NCBI RefSeq assembly: GCF_032401055.1
Contig: NZ_CP135529.1
Span: forward strand, 1,674,001 to 1,738,000
DNA: 64,000 nt
Reading direction: 5' to 3'
From: Tardiphaga sp. 709
Lineage (GTDB): Bacteria; Pseudomonadota; Alphaproteobacteria; Rhizobiales; Xanthobacteraceae
Part shown: positions 1 through 8,991 of the stretch, piece after piece
Numbering within the stretch: the stretch's first letter is position 1
Layout: each line of letters opens with the position of its first letter
Made by a program: the position numbers and the translations under genes
Notes under the pieces: model-generated
The model's input: only the letters and a program-made list of their open reading frames with translations
The model's database searches: none
Told to the model about the DNA's origin: nothing

Positions 1-577
1 GCGGAATATTCCGGATACCGACAGCCGTGTTGATAATGATTGGCCAGATCGAGGTGATGAAAATCACGAAGATTGCCGAAGGCTGACCGTCACGGAAGGC
101 CGCAAGCGCCAGCGGCAGCCAGGCCAGCGGCGGAATGGTGCGCAACACCTGGAAGATCGGATCGAGGCCACGCATCGCCCAGACCGACTGGCCAACCAGC
201 GTGCCAAGCGCGATGCCGACGACGGCAGCGAGCGAGTAGCCATAGGCCACACGCAGGAGACTGGCCGAGATATGCCAGAACAGACCCTTATCCAGACCGC
301 CATTGTCGAAGAACGGATCGAAGATCAGTTCCTTGGTGTCCTTGTAGACCTTAGAGGGCGGCGGGAGCGTTGAGCCGGTGCGCCGACACAAGAGCTCCCA
401 CATCACACCAAGCAGGAGGACGACGATCAGCGGCGGGATGACCCGCGCCGCTGTCTCTTTCGCCATCTTGGCGTATCTTTCAAAACTTACCGGCTGCTTG
501 GGAGACAGTGCGACGCTCGCCACCGGCGGCTTCGCCAGTGCCGTTGCCGGCTCCGTCTTGATAGCTTGCATGTTCAT
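1..577 (-). CDS. Nitrate/sulfonate-type ABC transporter permease (partial)
   Basis: Inner-membrane permease of an NrtB/CmpB/SsuC-type importer, which works with the substrate-binding protein encoded 51 bp upstream. The reading frame runs off the left edge, so only about 192 N-terminal residues are seen. They show a cytoplasmic leader, a hydrophobic segment (PPLIVVLLLGVMWELL), and the family's EAA-loop region beginning around VLRTIPPLAWLPLALAAFR. The ATG at 577 has GGAGA about 8 nt upstream; a second in-frame ATG lies two codons later. Nitrate is the likeliest substrate because of the NrtA-like partner, but bicarbonate, cyanate or taurine cannot be excluded. Confidence 0.85.
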   Translation of the reverse strand, partial: MNMQAIKTEPATALAKPPVASVALSPKQPVSFERYAKMAKETAARVIPPLIVVLLLGVMWELLCRRTGSTLPPPSKVYKDTKELIFDPFFDNGGLDKGLFWHISASLLRVAYGYSLAAVVGIALGTLVGQSVWAMRGLDPIFQVLRTIPPLAWLPLALAAFRDGQPSAIFVIFITSIWPIIINTAVGIRNIP

Positions 578-628
578 CGCACTGTCTCCGTCATTTCAGC
601 TAGTCCGCATCGGTCCTAAACGTGTGTC

Positions 629-1945
629 TCAGGCTTCGACGCGCTTGATGGCGAGCGACTTGAGGTAGGCTGCCGGATTTTCGGGATCGAAGACCTTGCC
701 GTCGAAGAAGGTCTCCTTGCCGCGCGAGGTCGAAGTCGGGATTTCGGCGGCAGCGACGCCCATGGTCTTCGCCGCGTCACGCCAGATATCCTCGCGGTTG
801 ACTTTGGCGATCAGCGCCTTGCTGTCGAAGCCGGGCTCGTATTTGCCCCAGCGGATGTCTTCGGTCATGAACCAGAGGTCGTGGCTCTGAAACGGATAGG
901 ACGCAAAGTCCTTCCAGTACTTCATGATATGCGGCGAGTTCTCGACCACCTTGCCGGTGCCGTAGTCGAACTTGCCACGGGCACGATCGAGGATGTCCTC
1001 GACCGGGCAGTTGATCCACTGCCGCTTGCCCATGATGGTGGCGAGCTCTTCCTTGTTCTCCATCTTGTCGGCCCACTGCTGGGCTTCCATGATGGCCATG
1101 GTGATGGCCTTCGCCGCCTTCGGGTTCTTGTCGACCCAGGCCGCTCGCATGCCGAGCGACTTCTCCGGATGCTTGTTCCAGAGCTCGCCGGTGTTCAGCG
1201 CGGTGTAGCCGATCTTCTGGTTGACGGTCTGGCCGGGCCACGGTTCGCCGACGCAAAACGCGTCCATCGTGCCGACCTTCATATTCGCCACCATCTGCGG
1301 CGGCGGCACGGTGATGGTCTCGACATCCTTGTCGGGATCGATGCCGCCGGCGGCGAGCCAATAGCGGATCCAGAGATCATGCGTCCCGCCCGGGAAGGTC
1401 ATCGCCACCTTCACGGACTTGCCTGCGGCCTTCTTCTTCTCGAACGCGGCCTTCAGCGGTGCAACGTCGAGGCCGACTTTCAGATCGAGATATTCGCTGC
1501 CGACCGAAATGCACTGCGCATCGAGATTAAGACGCGCGAGGATGTACATCGGCGTCGGCTGATTGTTCTGGGTGACCTTGCCCGACGAGATCAGATACGG
1601 CATCGGCGTCAGGATATGCGCGCCATCGATGCCGTTGCCTTCTGAGCCGAGCACCATGTTGTCGCGCAGCGTGCCCCACGAGGCCTGCTTCGACACTTCC
1701 ACATCAGGCATGCCGTATTTGGCGAACATGCCCTTGTCCTTGGCAACGAATAGCGGGCCGGCATCGCTTAATGCGATGAAGCCGAGCTTGGCGCCTTTCA
1801 CTTCGGGCCCGGCATCCTGCGCGAAAGCGCCGCCGGGGAAGTTCAGTCGGGCGGCCGCGAGCAAGGCAGCGGTTCCCGCGCCGGCTTTCAGAAGCTGGCG
1901 GCGGCTGATTTTGCAGCCCGGCTTGTTGGTCTCTGACTTCGTCAT
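629..1945 (-). CDS. NrtA/CmpA-family ABC substrate-binding protein
   Basis: Periplasmic binding protein of the nitrate/bicarbonate (NrtA/CmpA) family. The protein starts MTKSETNK and carries a twin-arginine signal (SRRQLLKAG, then an Ala-rich h-region ending AFAQD), so it is probably exported folded. The body has NrtA-like features such as GIDGAHILTPMPYLI and MTFPGGTHDLWIRYWLAAGG. The chosen ATG at 1945 has AAAGGAC about a dozen bases upstream; an upstream extension to 2068 lacks a signal peptide and is unlikely. It is the first gene of an operon with the permease. The ATPase gene would lie left of the window. Substrate is inferred from family only. Confidence 0.87.
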   Translation of the reverse strand: MTKSETNKPGCKISRRQLLKAGAGTAALLAAARLNFPGGAFAQDAGPEVKGAKLGFIALSDAGPLFVAKDKGMFAKYGMPDVEVSKQASWGTLRDNMVLGSEGNGIDGAHILTPMPYLISSGKVTQNNQPTPMYILARLNLDAQCISVGSEYLDLKVGLDVAPLKAAFEKKKAAGKSVKVAMTFPGGTHDLWIRYWLAAGGIDPDKDVETITVPPPQMVANMKVGTMDAFCVGEPWPGQTVNQKIGYTALNTGELWNKHPEKSLGMRAAWVDKNPKAAKAITMAIMEAQQWADKMENKEELATIMGKRQWINCPVEDILDRARGKFDYGTGKVVENSPHIMKYWKDFASYPFQSHDLWFMTEDIRWGKYEPGFDSKALIAKVNREDIWRDAAKTMGVAAAEIPTSTSRGKETFFDGKVFDPENPAAYLKSLAIKRVEA

Positions 1946-2361
1946 GTTCTGATGTCGTCCTTTCGCGCCTCGGATCGCCTGCACCGTCATTGGCCCCTCG
2001 TCACAGCGCACCTCGGTCGAAGGCGTACGGACATAGCGGCGCGTCTGGGGGAAGCCCCATGATGGCAATGCTGGCTGGTGATTGATTGTGACGGCTACAA
2101 TGGCGTCGCTAAGAACTATTCAAAGTTCGTGCCAATCGCCGCCTGATGGAAATTTCGATAAATTTCAGCCACTTGCCCCGAGGCAGCAGGACCAGCGCGA
2201 AGAGCCACGCGCATCGAAAATTTGCGGGTCGCTTATTTATTGTGCGACGCACGCAGAATAGGCAGTGAATTGCAAGGTACTATTTTGCCGACTTCGTCGG
2301 CGTGCCGGCCCGTGGATCGGTGCTATCAACCAGGTCCAATTTCTAGCAAACGGACCGCTTC
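1946..2361. promoter_or_regulatory. Intergenic control region of the nrt-like operon, with inverted repeats
   Basis: A 416-bp divergent region without a convincing gene. It holds a perfect 7-bp inverted repeat with a 4-nt spacer, GAAATTT-cgat-AAATTTC, at 2149-2166. A second, GAACT-attcaa-AGTTC, lies at 2113-2128, and an imperfect GTCGC/GCGAC pair lies at 2228-2248. These are plausible operator sites for the importer operon to the left or the small gene to the right. No sigma54 or sigma70 promoter could be assigned with confidence. Confidence 0.4.
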
Positions 2362-2877
2362 ATGCTGACCATTCCGGTGATCACCGAACCCGCCCTCTCG
2401 TCGCTTCGGAAGGTAATCAGCACCCTGAAGGCGGCGACCGTGGTGTCCGCGGCGGCGATCCTGTCTCAGGGCAAAAGCGACCTCGAAGCGAATGCGGCGG
2501 CAGCGTTCGGTCATTTCGAGGACGTCTCACGGCAACTTCATATGTTCCGAAAAGCTGTCCTTGAGGACGCGCTGATACCGACCAAAGACAACGCTCTCAC
2601 TGTGGATGTCGATATCGATGCTCTCGATCGTGTCATCGACGATGTCGATCACCAGATCGCACAAACCAAAGGCGCACTCCACGCAGTCGTCGAGAGTTCT
2701 GATCGCAGCGGGCTTGAGGCTTTTGCCGAGCGCATCGGCGCACTCGGCCGCGCGCTATTAGGCATGGTCACCCTCATCGCGCCATCGGCAGCACACAGCG
2801 ACGCCCCGTTCCTGTTCGATCAATTCTTCCTGGAGTCGCTGCAGGAACTCTCGCAACGCGACTGGAGCGCGACCTGA
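2362..2877 (+). CDS. Protein of unknown function (171 aa)
   Basis: Not recognised. The predicted protein is soluble, acidic and mostly helical, with no signal peptide, membrane segment or cysteine motif. It has heptad-like stretches (VDIDALDRVIDDVDHQIAQTK). The start ATG has only a weak purine-rich upstream sequence. It is read divergently from the nrt-like operon and converges on the dioxygenase gene with a 20-bp gap. Codon use resembles the neighbours, which supports a real gene. Confidence 0.6.
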   Translation: MLTIPVITEPALSSLRKVISTLKAATVVSAAAILSQGKSDLEANAAAAFGHFEDVSRQLHMFRKAVLEDALIPTKDNALTVDVDIDALDRVIDDVDHQIAQTKGALHAVVESSDRSGLEAFAERIGALGRALLGMVTLIAPSAAHSDAPFLFDQFFLESLQELSQRDWSAT

Positions 2878-2897
2878 CCGCAGATCGCTGGGATCGC

Positions 2898-3809
2898 TTA
2901 CGCTCCAGCCGTTTCCGGCATCATCGGCTGCGGAACCGCGCCGTCGCCCGGCTTCATCCGGAAATTATAGGTCATCAGATGCCACGGCCCGGTGGCAGGC
3001 TGACCATCCGGCATGAAGGCATCGCTGCGCTTCTCGACTGTGGCGATCAGATCGTCCTTCACGCCGAACACCACATCGGAGTCGAGATATTCGTCGCCTT
3101 CAATGAAGACGTGGGTAATCAGCGGCTCATAGCCGGGCGCCGCGACGAGAAAGTGCACATGCGCCGGACGCATCGGATGACGTCCCGTCTTCAACACCAG
3201 ACCTCCGGCCGGACCATCGGTCGGGATTGGATAGCTGCAGGGCAAAATGGTGCGGAAGAACAGCCGACCATCGCTGTCGGTGATGAAGCGCGCGCGCGAC
3301 GACGGACCCTGCGTGGCATAGCTAGCCTTCTGCGAGTCGTAGAAACCGTCATCATCGGCATGCCAGATATCGACCGGCACGCCCGCCAGCGCGTTGCCAT
3401 CGAGATCGGTGACGCGGCTCTGCACGAACATGCGCTCACCCGTGAGGCCCGGCGAGATATCGGCGCCATGCGCCATCACGGGATGCTCGCCGACATAGAA
3501 CGGTCCGAGCACCGTCGTCTGTGTGGCCCCCTCACGCTCCCTGTGGTTGACGGCGTCGACCAGCATCGAGACGCCCAGCACGTCAGAGAGCAAAATGAAT
3601 TCCTGCCGGATCGGTGTGCATTTCTGGCCCGTGCGGGTCAGGAAGTCGATCGCCACTTCCCATTCACCGAAGGTGAGATCGGTCTTGCGCACATAGTCGT
3701 GCAATGACTTCACGAGTTCTTGCAGCAGGAATTTCGTGCGCGGATCGGACGTCTTGTCGAAGCTCTGGATGACGGCCGCAGTGAGTTCAGTGTCATTGAA
3801 TTGGGTCAT
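2898..3809 (-). CDS. Intradiol ring-cleavage dioxygenase (catechol/hydroxyquinol 1,2-dioxygenase type)
   Basis: Non-haem Fe(III) enzyme that opens catechol-type rings between the two hydroxyls. The N-terminal helical dimerisation domain (about 1-95) is followed by the beta-sandwich. The four expected iron ligands are visible by alignment to the family: Tyr157 (WHADDDGFYD), Tyr193 (PCSYPIP), His217 and His219 (RPAHVHF). The length of 303 aa is normal. The sequence is closer in feel to hydroxyquinol 1,2-dioxygenases than to CatA, but this was judged by eye. There is no maleylacetate reductase or monooxygenase next to it, so the pathway is open. It is divergent from the serine hydrolase gene. 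Confidence 0.88.
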   Translation of the reverse strand: MTQFNDTELTAAVIQSFDKTSDPRTKFLLQELVKSLHDYVRKTDLTFGEWEVAIDFLTRTGQKCTPIRQEFILLSDVLGVSMLVDAVNHREREGATQTTVLGPFYVGEHPVMAHGADISPGLTGERMFVQSRVTDLDGNALAGVPVDIWHADDDGFYDSQKASYATQGPSSRARFITDSDGRLFFRTILPCSYPIPTDGPAGGLVLKTGRHPMRPAHVHFLVAAPGYEPLITHVFIEGDEYLDSDVVFGVKDDLIATVEKRSDAFMPDGQPATGPWHLMTYNFRMKPGDGAVPQPMMPETAGA

Positions 3810-3960
3810 AATTCATCCTGAGCAACGCGACGCTATTGCATCTTTAAGAATACACCAAACAGAGCTTCACGTAAGCTCGCCGCGCTACAAACCCATATGG
3901 ACAACCGCTGATTTTCATCCATAGAAACGAGCCGCGTCCACACATCGGAGTGATGTTGCA

Positions 3961-5217
3961 ATGCCATCGTCCCAAAGCCTGAGCCCTTCCTCTGCATCAC
4001 CCGAACAGGTCGGCATGTCGACCGCCGCACTGGCCCGCGTCGAAGCGCATCTCAAGCAGCGCTACGTCGATGCCGGCCGTTTTTCCGGCACACAGCTTCT
4101 GGTCTATCGCCGCGGCGAGATCGTGCACAGCGCGACGCAGGGCTTTGCCGATCTCGAGCGAAAGATCGCCGTCAAGGACGATACGATTTTCCGCATCTAT
4201 TCGATGACCAAGCCGATCACGTCGGTCGCCTTCATGATGCTGGTGGAGGAAGGGCGTGTCACGCTCGATGAACCCGTGCACAAATATATTCCGGAATGGG
4301 CAAATCTCGGCGTGTTTCAGGCCGGCGTGATGGCACCATTCCTGACGAAGCCACAGGCCCGTCCGATGCAGATCATCGACCTGCTGCGTCACACGTCGGG
4401 ACTCACTTACGGCTTCCAGCAGCGCACCAATGTCGACGCCGCCTATCGTGCACTCAAGATAGGCGAGATCGAAAAATCCGGCACGATGACATCGATGATT
4501 TCGGATCTCGCGAAGGTCCCCCTGGAATTCTCCCCGGGGGATGCATGGAATTATTCGGTCTCGACCGACGTGATCGGCTATCTCGTCGAGAAGATCAGTG
4601 GACAGCCATTCGAACAATTTCTGCAGGAACGTATCTTCGATCCGCTCGGCATGACGGATACCGGCTTCTTTGTGCCCCCCGACAAGGCGCATCGTCTCGC
4701 GGCTTGCTACGCCGCCGACGGCAAGGGCGGCTTCGTTCTTCAGGACGATCCCGCGACGAGTTCGTTCCTGTCTCCGCCCTCGATGATTTCCGGCGGCGGC
4801 GGTCTATGCTCCACCGCCGCGGACTATCTCACCTTCTGCCGCGCCCTCCTCAATGGCGGCGCGCTCGGCGACGTGCGCCTGCTCGCTCCGAAGACGATTG
4901 CGCTGATGACCAGCAATCATTTGCCCGGCGGCGCCTACGTCGCCGACATGTCGACGTCGATGTTCAGCGAAGCGAGCTATGCCGGCGTCGGCTTCGGACT
5001 TGGATTTTCGGTGATGATGAATCCGGTCAAGACCATGATCCCCGGCAGCGCCGGTGAGTATGGATGGGGTGGCGCGGCGAGCACGGTGTTCTGGATAGAC
5101 CCGGCCGAACAGCTGATCGCAATCTTCATGACGCAGTTGTTGCCATCGAGCGCCTATCCGGTTCGGCGCGAGCTGCGTACCATGATCTACTCCGCGATTA
5201 CCGACAGCAATGTTTAG
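3961..5217 (+). CDS. Serine hydrolase of the class C beta-lactamase/esterase family
   Basis: A penicillin-binding-protein-fold hydrolase (EstB/beta-lactamase class C superfamily). The catalytic S-x-x-K tetrad is Ser81-Met-Thr-Lys84 (IYSMTKPITS) and the Tyr motif is Tyr198 (WNYSVS). A typical LLRHTSGLTYGF segment sits near 141-152. There is no signal peptide, so it is probably a cytoplasmic esterase or amidase rather than a true beta-lactamase. The ATG at 3961 follows a purine-rich stretch (GGAGTGATGTTGCA). Its substrate is unknown; the divergent dioxygenase gene could hint at aromatic ester use, but this is a guess. Confidence 0.83.
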   Translation: MPSSQSLSPSSASPEQVGMSTAALARVEAHLKQRYVDAGRFSGTQLLVYRRGEIVHSATQGFADLERKIAVKDDTIFRIYSMTKPITSVAFMMLVEEGRVTLDEPVHKYIPEWANLGVFQAGVMAPFLTKPQARPMQIIDLLRHTSGLTYGFQQRTNVDAAYRALKIGEIEKSGTMTSMISDLAKVPLEFSPGDAWNYSVSTDVIGYLVEKISGQPFEQFLQERIFDPLGMTDTGFFVPPDKAHRLAACYAADGKGGFVLQDDPATSSFLSPPSMISGGGGLCSTAADYLTFCRALLNGGALGDVRLLAPKTIALMTSNHLPGGAYVADMSTSMFSEASYAGVGFGLGFSVMMNPVKTMIPGSAGEYGWGGAASTVFWIDPAEQLIAIFMTQLLPSSAYPVRRELRTMIYSAITDSNV

Positions 5218-5840
5218 TAACGAACGGTATGATCAATATTGCTCAGTCGGTGCGCGCCACTGGACACCGGTCGCGTTCAGCACGAGATCAAATGAAATTC
5301 TCTCCCAGTGAGAATTTGGAATGAAACTTCCGGTGCGCATGGGACGTAGCAACAACCACCCACGGAATTGTGATATTACATCAGCGCTACACAGGAGATC
5401 GTAAAATGCGAAATTGCCGCTGCAAATCGCATGGAATGCTGCATGCCAGAGATTTGCAGCTTACGAATGCGAACGACTCTCAGTTATCTTGCGTGCGTCA
5501 GGCGAGTCACGTGTGTATAGCATGATGACCAACTTGTACTTTCGCTTCCGCTGCTAGGCCCGTGTCGATAGAAATTGAGTTGCGGTTTGCGTTTGAAGTT
5601 TTGCAAGCGATGCGAAGTAGCAACGGAATACCGCAAGATTTTTGCGTACGATAGGATGACCCTCGCGATTAGGTATCGATCAATTCGAGTATCGCGACGA
5701 TTTCAGCCATCCCAATCGTGATGACGATGTGTATAACAGAGATGCCTTTGAAAGTTAGCTTTAAGGGCTCTCGGGCTAAGAAGCTCTAACCAAGAAAATA
5801 AAACCAAACTTTCTTATTCAAACAAGCTGAATGGTGACGA
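5218..5840. other. Intergenic region (623 bp), AT-richer, possible tiny ORF
   Basis: No established gene. The base composition is visibly AT-richer than the flanks. A 39-codon ORF at 5406-5525 (MRNCRCKSHG...) has a good AGGAG eight bases before its ATG and four cysteines, but nothing else supports it. The last 60 bp before 5841 are the leader of the XRE gene. No clear hairpin or repeat was found. Confidence 0.3.
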
Positions 5841-6212
5841 ATGAAGCAACGTAGCGCCGGCAAACCCGACATTGAGATGGGCAAGAGGATCCGTCTGCGT
5901 CGTGTTGAGCAGAAAATTTCGCAGGCGGATTTAGGCGAAAAGCTGGGCGTCAGCTTCCAGCAGGTTCAGAAGTACGAGAAAGGTGTCAATCGCGTTGGCG
6001 CTGCGCGTCTTCAGCAGATTGCGACGGCGCTCGATGTGCCGGTCACCTTCTTCTACGATGGCGATGGCAAGAGCCGCGAAGTGGAAAGCTTGCTGTTCCT
6101 CGATAGCGCTTTCAGCCTCCGCTTGCTTCGTGCTTACAGCCGCATCAAGAGCCAGACGGTCCAGCGCCAGATGGTCGTCCTGATGGAAGCGATCGCCGAC
6201 GAAGAGAAGTAA
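5841..6212 (+). CDS. XRE-family DNA-binding regulator
   Basis: Small cytoplasmic transcription regulator of 123 aa. Residues about 14-70 form a Cro/CI-type helix-turn-helix (ISQADLGEKLGVSFQQVQKYEKG). The tail, about 80-123, is helical (LRLLRAYSRIKSQTVQRQMVVLMEAI), as in the short XRE proteins common in rhizobia and Bradyrhizobium. It is monocistronic: a long intergenic region precedes it and a terminator follows. Target genes cannot be told from the sequence. Confidence 0.85.
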   Translation: MKQRSAGKPDIEMGKRIRLRRVEQKISQADLGEKLGVSFQQVQKYEKGVNRVGAARLQQIATALDVPVTFFYDGDGKSREVESLLFLDSAFSLRLLRAYSRIKSQTVQRQMVVLMEAIADEEK

Positions 6213-6283
6213 TCGTCGCATGGCCGCCGGAGCGACCCGGCCGCTGATCGGCTCGATTTCAATCCCCCTCGACACGAAAAGAA

Positions 6284-6309
6284 CTCGCCGTAACCGCGGC
6301 GAGATTTTT
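6284..6309 (+). terminator. Rho-independent terminator after the XRE gene
   Basis: Stem CTCGCCG (6284-6290), loop TAACCG, stem CGGCGAG (6297-6303), followed at once by ATTTTT. It lies 72 bp after the XRE stop and 68 bp before the dctA start, separating the two transcripts. Confidence 0.75.
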
Positions 6310-6376
6310 GCAGGTCTGCACCTAGCGGTGGCACAGTTGTTGCTGGAATATTCGTGAACCTCAGGGGGAGCGAACC

Positions 6377-7699
6377 ATGTCTACAGCTACGATTACCGCC
6401 ATCGAACCAGTCCGCAAGCCTCTCTATCACTCGCTCTTCGTGCAGGTGCTCGTCGCCCTGCTGCTCGGCATCGTCCTTGGCATCGCCGTGCCGGACTTCG
6501 CCGTCGGCCTGAAGGTCTTCAGCGACGCGTTCCTCAAACTCATCTCCATGATTGTGGCCCCCATCGTGTTCTGTGTGGTGGTGCATGGGATTGCGGGTGC
6601 CGGCGACCTCAAGAAGGTCGGCAGGGTTGGCGTCAAGGCGCTGATCTATTTCGAGGTCATGACGACGCTGGCGCTCGTTGTCGGCCTGGTGCTGGCCTAT
6701 CTGTTCGGTCCGGGCCACGGCATGAACATCAATCCGGCCTCGCTCGACGGCAAGGCACTCACGACGGTCGCAGACAACGCTCACAAGCTGCAGGGCGGTG
6801 GCATCGGCAGCTTCCTGCTCAACATCATTCCGACCACCTCGTTCGACGCGCTGGCGCGCAATGACGTGCTTCAAGTGCTCTTTTTCGCGATCCTGTTCGG
6901 CACCAGCCTGGCGCTGGTCGGCGGCGAGAAAGGCGAGCGCATCTCCAGTTTCATCGAAGCCGTATCGACCGTTCTGTTTCGCGCCATGGGATTGATCGTT
7001 CGCCTCGCCCCGATCGGTGTGCTCGGCGCTGTCGCCTATACGGTCGGACGCTACGGCGTCGGATCGCTGAAGCAACTCGTCTCGCTGGTGGTGCTGTTCT
7101 ATGTCTCGGTCGCGATCTTCGTCTTCGGCGTGCTCGGCGGCGTGATGGCGCTGGCCGGGCTGAACATCATCAAATTCCTAAACTATCTGCGCGAGGAGCT
7201 CACCATTGTGCTCGCCACCGCCTCATCGGATGCGGTGCTGCCCCAGGTCATGCGCAAACTCGAACGGCTTGGCGTCAAGGACAACGTGGTCGGCCTCGTG
7301 ATCCCGACCGGATACTCGTTCAATCTTGACGCCTTCTCGATCTATCTGACGCTGGCCGTCGTGTTCATCGCGCAGGCCACGAATACACCGCTGTCCTTCG
7401 GCGACCTCATGCTGGTGCTCGGCGTCTCACTCGTCACATCGAAAGGCGCCCATGGCGTACCGGGCTCAGCGATCGTGATCCTTGCCGCGACGCTGAATGC
7501 CGTGCCGAGCATTCCCGCCATCGGCCTCGTGCTGGTGCTGTCGGTAGACTGGTTCATCGGCATGGCCCGCGCGCTCGGTAACCTGATCGGCAACTGCGTT
7601 GCCACCGTCGTGGTCGGTGCATGGGAAGGCGACCTCGACCATGCCAAGGCGAAGCGTGTGTTGGATGGCGAAGAGCTCGTGGATGTAACGGCCGGCTAA
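6377..7699 (+). CDS. dctA: C4-dicarboxylate:cation symporter DctA
   Basis: Inner-membrane symporter of the DAACS family that takes up succinate, fumarate and malate. The 440-aa length and several motifs fit DctA: FLKLISMIVAPIVFCVVVHGIAGAG near the N-terminus, the helical hairpin region TASSDAVLPQVMRKLERLGV (serine-rich, substrate and cation binding), the conserved PTGYSFNLDAFSIYLT, and GVPGSAIVILAATL. A GGGGGAG box lies 8 nt before the ATG. In rhizobia dctA is usually driven by the DctBD two-component system with sigma54; no DctBD genes are in this window and no clear -24/-12 site was assigned. Confidence 0.93.
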   Translation: MSTATITAIEPVRKPLYHSLFVQVLVALLLGIVLGIAVPDFAVGLKVFSDAFLKLISMIVAPIVFCVVVHGIAGAGDLKKVGRVGVKALIYFEVMTTLALVVGLVLAYLFGPGHGMNINPASLDGKALTTVADNAHKLQGGGIGSFLLNIIPTTSFDALARNDVLQVLFFAILFGTSLALVGGEKGERISSFIEAVSTVLFRAMGLIVRLAPIGVLGAVAYTVGRYGVGSLKQLVSLVVLFYVSVAIFVFGVLGGVMALAGLNIIKFLNYLREELTIVLATASSDAVLPQVMRKLERLGVKDNVVGLVIPTGYSFNLDAFSIYLTLAVVFIAQATNTPLSFGDLMLVLGVSLVTSKGAHGVPGSAIVILAATLNAVPSIPAIGLVLVLSVDWFIGMARALGNLIGNCVATVVVGAWEGDLDHAKAKRVLDGEELVDVTAG

Positions 7700-7715
7700 T
7701 TGCCTTCGGGACAAA

Positions 7716-7741
7716 GAGAAGCGGCCCGAAGGCCGCTTCTC
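7716..7741. terminator. Hairpin between convergent dctA and adh genes
   Basis: Perfect 11-bp stem GAGAAGCGGCC / GGCCGCTTCTC around a CGAA tetraloop, 16 bp after the dctA stop and 24 bp from the stop of the converging alcohol dehydrogenase gene. It lacks a T-run, so it may be a bidirectional, weak or Rho-assisted terminator, or an mRNA 3' end protector. Confidence 0.6.
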
Positions 7742-7765
7742 GATATCAGAACGAATGCTTCAACC

Positions 7766-8833
7766 TTACGCCGGCGTAAGGATCGCACGGCCGACCAGCT
7801 TGCCGTCTTTCAGGTCGTTCAGCGCCGCATTGGCCTTTGCGAGCGGCATCGGGCTCGTCGGGATTGGCTGAACCTTCTTGGTGCGCACCAGCTCCAGCAA
7901 TTCCTTGGTCTCGCGGAGATTGCCGACATAGCTGCCCTGGATGGTGAGCGCCTTCATGGCGATCAGCGGCAGCGCCCAGGTGGCGCCGCCACCGAACAGG
8001 CCTACCATGATCAGCTTGCCGCCCTTCGACAGCACATCGAAGCCGAGCTGCGTCGTCGACGGAGTGCCGACCAGATCGATCACCGACAGGATCGGCTGAC
8101 CGGCGGCCTTGGCAAGCTGCTCAAGCGCGTCGGGCGCATTGCCATCCACGGCCGCCAGAGCGCCGGCCTTGATCGCCGCTTCGCGCTTTCGCGCATCGAT
8201 ATCGACAACGATGGCGCCCTTGCCGCCCATCGCCTTCAACAATTCAAGCGCCATCAGGCCGAGTCCGCCAGCGCCGAAGATCACGATCGGATTGCCGAGA
8301 TCGCTCTCGATCTTCTTCAGCGCGCTATAGGTGGTGACGCCCGAGCAGGCGTAAGGCGCGGCGATGACCGGATCCATGCCCTTGAGGTCGATCAGGTAGC
8401 GCGGATGCGGCACCATGAGGTGATCGGAGTAACCTCCGTCGCAATGTACGCCGAGGCAGCGCGGCGCGAGGCAGAGATTCTCGTCACCAGCAAGGCAGAC
8501 CGCACATTTGCCGCAGCCGATCCACGGATAGGCCAGCGCGATATCGCCAATCTTGACGCTGCCGGCTTCCTGCTGCGCATCCGGACCGAAGGCGATGACT
8601 TCGCCGACGGTCTCATGGCCCATAGTGCGCGGCAACGTGATGCCGCGGTCCTTCAGCGACAGCTTCTTGCGGCCGTGGCCGAGTTCATAGCCGCCTTCCC
8701 AGATGTGCAGGTCGCTATGGCAGACGCCAGCAGCCTTCACGCGGATCAGCACCTGCGTGCCGGTCGGCTGCGGGGTCTGCTCGTCGACCTCGCCGAGCGG
8801 TTCGTTGAATTCGAGAACCTTGAAGCTCTTCAT
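7766..8833 (-). CDS. Zinc-dependent alcohol dehydrogenase (MDR family)
   Basis: Cytoplasmic NAD(P)-dependent medium-chain dehydrogenase of 355 aa. Catalytic zinc ligands Cys38 (GVCHSD) and His73-Glu74 (MGHETVG) are present, as are the four structural-zinc cysteines Cys107, Cys110, Cys113 and Cys121. The Rossmann motif is FGAGGLG. A GGGAGAG box precedes the ATG. It stands alone, flanked by a terminator hairpin and a palindromic repeat. Substrate range cannot be told; primary or aromatic alcohols are usual for the family. Confidence 0.88.
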   Translation of the reverse strand: MKSFKVLEFNEPLGEVDEQTPQPTGTQVLIRVKAAGVCHSDLHIWEGGYELGHGRKKLSLKDRGITLPRTMGHETVGEVIAFGPDAQQEAGSVKIGDIALAYPWIGCGKCAVCLAGDENLCLAPRCLGVHCDGGYSDHLMVPHPRYLIDLKGMDPVIAAPYACSGVTTYSALKKIESDLGNPIVIFGAGGLGLMALELLKAMGGKGAIVVDIDARKREAAIKAGALAAVDGNAPDALEQLAKAAGQPILSVIDLVGTPSTTQLGFDVLSKGGKLIMVGLFGGGATWALPLIAMKALTIQGSYVGNLRETKELLELVRTKKVQPIPTSPMPLAKANAALNDLKDGKLVGRAILTPA

Positions 8834-8869
8834 TGTGTTTTCTCTCCCGGTTGAAGTTTCTTGTTATCC

Positions 8870-8985
8870 GCAGGATGGGTCGAGCCAACGGGTCGCGCGA
8901 AGCGCGCCCGATGATAAACTCCGCGAACCCCATCGCATAGAACCCGATCATGATGGGTTTCGCGACGACGCTCTACCCATCCTAC
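8870..8985. repeat. Intergenic palindromic repeat
   Basis: Arms AGGATGGGT (8872-8880) and ACCCATCCT (8975-8983) are perfect inverted repeats. Further in, AACCC and GGGTT (8941-8959) form a second hairpin. Elements with these GGATGGGT / ACCCATCC ends are, as I recall, scattered between genes in Bradyrhizobium-group genomes. Here it sits between two genes read in the same direction. Confidence 0.65.
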
Positions 8986-8991
8986 AGGGTC

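Noticed and set aside
5406-5525. 39-codon ORF with good ribosome site in the long intergenic region
   Set aside because: Good AGGAG and four cysteines, but no second line of evidence; kept only as a note within the intergenic feature.
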